64,000 nucleotides of DNA, taken from NCBI RefSeq assembly GCF_012844455.2, contig NZ_JABBCQ020000019.1:1-64000 (forward strand). The letters are read 5' to 3'. Below are positions 60,977-64,000 of this stretch, in pieces; within the stretch, counting starts at the first letter, position 1, and the number at the start of each line of letters is the position of its first letter. Origin of the DNA: Comamonas suwonensis (GTDB lineage Bacteria > Pseudomonadota > Gammaproteobacteria > Burkholderiales > Burkholderiaceae_C). The position numbers were made by a program, and so were the translations under genes. The notes beneath the pieces were generated by a model that had not been told where the DNA came from, ran no database searches, and saw only the letters and a list, made by a program, of their open reading frames with translations.

Positions 60977-61882
60977 TCAAGCGGCCCGCAATGCCGCCTT
61001 GAGGCTCACGCCCAGCTCAGGCTTGTGCGCAAACGGATCGGTGGGGTTGCGGCCCTGCACCACATCCTCCATACGCACCTGCACCGAGCCCAGCGCCTGT
61101 GGATGGCTATAGATATAGAACTGGCCTGTGCTGATGGCATCAAACACCTTCTGCGCCACCTCGATCGCCGTGATCTTGCCTGAGCCCACCGCCTTGTCCG
61201 TCATGGCCTGACCAATCTTTTGGCTGGCCGTCAGCGGCTGGGCTTCCAGCGTTTGCGGGCGATTGCGCTCGCTATGGCCTATGCCGGTGGCCACAAAAAA
61301 CGGGCACAGCAGGCTGGCGCTAATCTGGTCAGTCACCAAAGCCAAGTCCTGGTACAGCGTCTCGGTCAACGACACCACGGCATGCTTGCTGACGTTGTAG
61401 ATACCCATATTGGGGGGGGCCAGCAGGCCCGCCATGCTGGCGGTGTTGACGATATGGCCCTCAAAGCTGGGATCGGCCTTGGCGGCTTCCAGCATCATGG
61501 GGGTGAACAGGCGTACGCCATGAATCACGCCCCAGACGTTGACGCCCAGCACCCATTGCCAGTCGGCCACAGAGTTTTCCCAGACCAGACCGCCCGCACC
61601 CACACCTGCGTTGTTGAACACAAAGTGCGGCGCGCCAAACTGGGCTTTCACTTCAGCGGCCAGCGCCTCCATCTGCGCCGCATCCGACACATCGACCCTG
61701 CGTGCCAGCACCTTGACACCTGTGGCCTTGAGCTCGGCCTCGGCCTTGTCCAGTGCTTCCTGCTGCACATCGACCAGCACCAGGTTCATGCCCTTGCTGG
61801 CGCCAATGCGTGCGCACTCCAGCCCGAAACCCGAGCCAGCCCCGGTCAAAACCGCCGTCTTTCCTTTGAAATTCGTGATCAT
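60977..61882 (-). CDS. Short-chain dehydrogenase/reductase (SDR)
   Basis: 301 aa. Rossmann glycine motif TGAGSGFG (13-20), NNAG at 90-93, catalytic S149, Y162 and K166 (NTASMAG, IYNVSKHA). D38 after the second strand (VLVDVQ) favours NAD(H). The substrate loop and C-terminal extension place it with SDRs that act on bulky alcohols or lipids. It is followed leftward only by the terminator. The oxidoreductase gene lies 166 bp upstream, so a shared lipid or aromatic pathway is possible. Confidence 0.92.
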   Translation of the reverse strand: MITNFKGKTAVLTGAGSGFGLECARIGASKGMNLVLVDVQQEALDKAEAELKATGVKVLARRVDVSDAAQMEALAAEVKAQFGAPHFVFNNAGVGAGGLVWENSVADWQWVLGVNVWGVIHGVRLFTPMMLEAAKADPSFEGHIVNTASMAGLLAPPNMGIYNVSKHAVVSLTETLYQDLALVTDQISASLLCPFFVATGIGHSERNRPQTLEAQPLTASQKIGQAMTDKAVGSGKITAIEVAQKVFDAISTGQFYIYSHPQALGSVQVRMEDVVQGRNPTDPFAHKPELGVSLKAALRAA

Positions 61883-62048
61883 CCATGTCTCCGTATCTTG
61901 TTATCTACGAATACACCGCGATGCGAAAAATGGACGCTGCCCAAACAAGAAACATCAAGCAAGGGCCGCCCCGCAGCGAGGATGTTGTTCCCCTTCCCTA
62001 GCGCGAAGCGCGTAGAGAAAGGGGTAAGGCACGCAGTGCCTCAGGCGT

Positions 62049-63065
62049 TTAAACCAGCTTCACCAGCTGCTTGCCAAAGTTCTTGCCCTTGAGCAGGCCC
62101 AGAAATGCAGCGGGTGCAGCCGCCAAGCCCTGCGCAATCGTCTCGCGCGGCTTGAGCTTGCCAGCGGCAACCAGACCACCCAGCTCGGTCAGCGCTTCGG
62201 ACCAGACTTCCATGTGCTCGCTGACGATAAAGCCTTCAAGCTTGATACGGTTAACCAGCAGCAGAGCCGGGTTGGCCATTGGCAGAGGCTGGCCGTCGTA
62301 GCCCGCAATCATTCCGCACAGGGCCACGCGCGCAAAGGCATTGGTGCGCAGCAGCACGGCATCGAAGATGTAGCCGCCCACGTTTTCGAAATAGCCGTCG
62401 ATACCGTTCGGGCAGGCGTCCTTCAATGCCTTGGCCATGGTCTTGGTGTCAGGGTGCTCGCGGTAATCGATGCAGGCGTCAAAGCCCAGCTCTTCCACGG
62501 CATAGCGGCATTTCTCAGCCCCGCCCGCAATACCCACCACGCGGCAGCCGCGCGCCTTGGCCAGCGCCGCAAAGGCACTGCCCACGGCACCAGTGGCGGC
62601 GCTGACAACCACGGTTTCACCGGCCTTGGGATTGATGATCTTGACCAGACCATACCAAGCCGTCACGCCGGGCATGCCCACAGCGCCCAGGTAGTAGGAC
62701 AGCGGCACATGGGTCGTATCGACCTTGCGCAGCGCACCGGGCACGCTGGGGTTGACCACCGAATACTCCTGCCAGCCGCCCATGCCCACCACCTTGTCGC
62801 CCACCTGAAACTTGGGGTGGCGGCTTTCCACAATCTCGCCCACCGTGCCGCCCTGCATGACTTCACCCAGCGGCTGGGGCTGGGCATAGCTCTTGGAGTC
62901 ATTCATGCGGCCGCGCATATAGGGGTCCAGACTCAGATAGTGGTGGCGCACCAGCACCTCACCCTCGCCTACTGTGGGCAGCGGCGATTGCACCAGCTTG
63001 AAATTGCTCTCCACCGCTTCGCCCTGAGGGCGGTTATCCAGAAGGATTTGCTGATTGACCGTCAT
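62049..63065 (-). CDS. NADP-dependent oxidoreductase, zinc-free MDR family (CurA/PTGR type)
   Basis: 338 aa. N-terminal motif VRHHYLSLDPYMRGRMNDS is diagnostic of the leukotriene B4 dehydrogenase/CurA group. The nucleotide-binding loop is AATGAVGSAFAALAKARGC, and the conserved YFENVGG segment is present (GYFENVGGYIFDA). No zinc-binding Cys cluster. It reduces alpha,beta-unsaturated ketones or aldehydes with NADPH. Flanked by SDR and thioesterase genes in the same orientation. Confidence 0.93.
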   Translation of the reverse strand: MTVNQQILLDNRPQGEAVESNFKLVQSPLPTVGEGEVLVRHHYLSLDPYMRGRMNDSKSYAQPQPLGEVMQGGTVGEIVESRHPKFQVGDKVVGMGGWQEYSVVNPSVPGALRKVDTTHVPLSYYLGAVGMPGVTAWYGLVKIINPKAGETVVVSAATGAVGSAFAALAKARGCRVVGIAGGAEKCRYAVEELGFDACIDYREHPDTKTMAKALKDACPNGIDGYFENVGGYIFDAVLLRTNAFARVALCGMIAGYDGQPLPMANPALLLVNRIKLEGFIVSEHMEVWSEALTELGGLVAAGKLKPRETIAQGLAAAPAAFLGLLKGKNFGKQLVKLV

Positions 63066-63103
63066 GACCTGTCTCCTGTGTGAACTTCCGTTGAAATTTC
63101 AAA

Positions 63104-63150
63104 TTTGATAGCTGCCAGCGTCTGATTTATAAGACACTCAAAGCTAAATT
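63104..63150. repeat. Dispersed palindromic repeat copy
   Basis: TTTGATAGCTGCCAGCGTCT followed by GATTTATAAGACACTCAAAGC: same layout as the 17311-17337 copy, with a degenerate right arm. Confidence 0.65.
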
Positions 63151-63223
63151 CATATCAATCCCAGATAGAGACAGCGCTACCAGCTCCTGAAACAGGAGCG
63201 ATAACCTGCACTCAAACCTGCAC

Positions 63224-63691
63224 TCAATCCGTGGCCAGCGAACGCAATTCGCCATTCACATCGCCATCCACCTTGGGCTTGCGCTTCATGTATTTGAAGG
63301 TGCCCGTGGCATGCACGCAAAGTCGGCCTTGCGCGTCGTAAATACGGCCTTCGGTGAAAGCCATGGTGCCCGTGCGATGCAGCATCACGCCCTTGCCCAC
63401 CAGCGGGCCGTTGGCCGCCTGCATGAAGGAGGTCTTCATCTCGATGGTGACAATGCCCTGCTCAAAATCCACGCTGCGCGCGGCCACGGCCATGGTCACA
63501 TCCAGCAGAGTCATCGACGCGCCGCCATGCGTGACGCCGAAGGAGTTCAGATGCTCGGGGCGCGGTGTGTACTGCAGCTCAGACTCGCCGTTTTCCGCCT
63601 TGATAAGGACAAAACCCAGCTCATGCACAAAAGGAATATCAGGACCAAATGACAACACCGCAAGACCTTTCAGGAAAGTGAAGCACCGCAA
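63224..63691 (-). CDS. PaaI-type hotdog thioesterase
   Basis: 155 aa from ATG 63691; a TTG at 63655 (giving SFGPDIPFVHELGF at once) may be the true start. Hotdog fold with the helix motif SFGVTHGGASMTLLDVTMAV, in which His-Gly-Gly and Asp are the catalytic-type residues, then IVTIEMKTSFMQAANG and GRLCVHATGTFKYM. It hydrolyses acyl- or phenylacetyl-type CoA esters. A basic C-terminal tail follows. Next to SDR and MDR genes, consistent with acyl-CoA metabolism. Confidence 0.85.
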   Translation of the reverse strand: MRCFTFLKGLAVLSFGPDIPFVHELGFVLIKAENGESELQYTPRPEHLNSFGVTHGGASMTLLDVTMAVAARSVDFEQGIVTIEMKTSFMQAANGPLVGKGVMLHRTGTMAFTEGRIYDAQGRLCVHATGTFKYMKRKPKVDGDVNGELRSLATD

Positions 63692-63789
63692 GCACTACAG
63701 CAGGCGGCAGCAAAGCCGTGAATGTAAGCGCGCCAGACTTGGGTAAAAGGCAACGCGGCGCAAAAATACGGCTTCACCTTTCCTCAGTC

Positions 63790-64000
63790 TCAGCCGCCTA
63801 CCAGCGCGCTCACGCCGCCATCCACCGCCATCCACTGACCGGTGATGTGCTTGCCTGCGTCACTGGCGTACAGCAGGGTCAGGCCCTTCAGATCTTCGTC
63901 GTCGCCAAGACGGCGCAGTGGGGCATGGGACTTCATCTCGTCTTCGCCCAGAGTCTCAATCAAGATGGCTGCCATCTTGGTCTTGAAGAAACCAGGACAG
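63790..64000 (-). CDS. SDR family oxidoreductase, C-terminal 70 residues (5' end outside window)
   Basis: The frame is open from the right edge to the stop at 63790. It contains the post-catalytic PGFFKTKM segment of SDRs, then LRRLGDDEDLKGLTLLYASD and the C-terminal signature ITGQWMAVDGGVSA. The Rossmann motif and catalytic Tyr lie beyond the edge. It is a classical SDR, possibly of the acetoacetyl-CoA or 3-oxoacyl reductase type, and is likely part of the same metabolic cluster as the thioesterase. Confidence 0.9.
   Translation of the reverse strand, partial: CPGFFKTKMAAILIETLGEDEMKSHAPLRRLGDDEDLKGLTLLYASDAGKHITGQWMAVDGGVSALVGG

Overview
The window looks like chromosome from a Comamonadaceae betaproteobacterium, Comamonas-like. 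The backbone is GC-rich. Short palindromic intergenic repeats built on TTTGATAGCTGCTAGCGCTTG recur. The smc-zipA-ligA order, the cox15-ctaB pair and the two-component and RND genes fit that family. No 16S or other phylogenetic marker is present, so this assignment is inference.

Layout. (1) 1-1483: an AT-rich pair, an NA37 nucleoid-associated protein and an unknown gene cut by the left edge. (2) 1572-10900: part of a lambda-like prophage. A leftward early operon holds cro-like, small genes, CII-family, two unknowns, an O-like initiator, a P-like loader, terminase small and large subunits and a Mor-type activator. The divergent repressor gene is followed by a RibD/DHFR-like cargo gene. Operator palindromes (core AACCATGGTT) lie both between repressor and cro (OR) and right of the cargo gene (OL). 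No capsid, tail or integrase genes are present, so the element is partial, rearranged or continues outside. (3) 10900-21050: a mosaic accessory stretch with a Gln-rich protein, a PRC-barrel protein, tiny membrane proteins, an AT-rich TPR membrane protein, a Bro-N antirepressor-like protein behind a hairpin-rich leader, an IF-1/RRM pair, a small prophage-type protein, AlpA and a His-rich lipoprotein. It ends at a tRNA-Gly(CCC) gene with a broken second copy beside it, a likely integration boundary.

(4) 21722-23830: heme A synthase and heme O synthase for cytochrome oxidase. (5) 24028-32589: a sulfur and thiol redox neighbourhood: tsdB-tsdA (thiosulfate dehydrogenase) with a complete IS5-group element just upstream, a QseBC-type two-component system, an unusual DsbD-alpha/Lgt-like/TlpA fusion, DsbG and a DsrE-like protein. 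(6) 32665-45688: patatin-like phospholipase, LigA, ZipA, SMC, YnfA, a large CHASE/PAS/GGDEF/EAL protein and a flavodoxin-like protein.

(7) 45811-50036: the most novel-looking locus. Three leftward secreted proteins (one Gly/Ala/Ser/Asn-rich, one Ser/Thr-rich with a Cys-bearing C-terminal domain, one small) face a NarL-type response regulator and histidine kinase across a 660-bp AT-rich region. It may be an uncharacterised cell-surface or matrix system with its own regulators. (8) 50224-59860: a TetR regulator, a complete RND tripartite efflux operon and two overlapping MFS drug transporter genes. (9) 60328-64000: a DUF1566 protein, an SDR, an MDR-family oxidoreductase, a PaaI-type thioesterase and a second SDR cut by the right edge, likely lipid or aromatic metabolism.

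All assignments come from reading the sequence and remembered family features. No database search was run.
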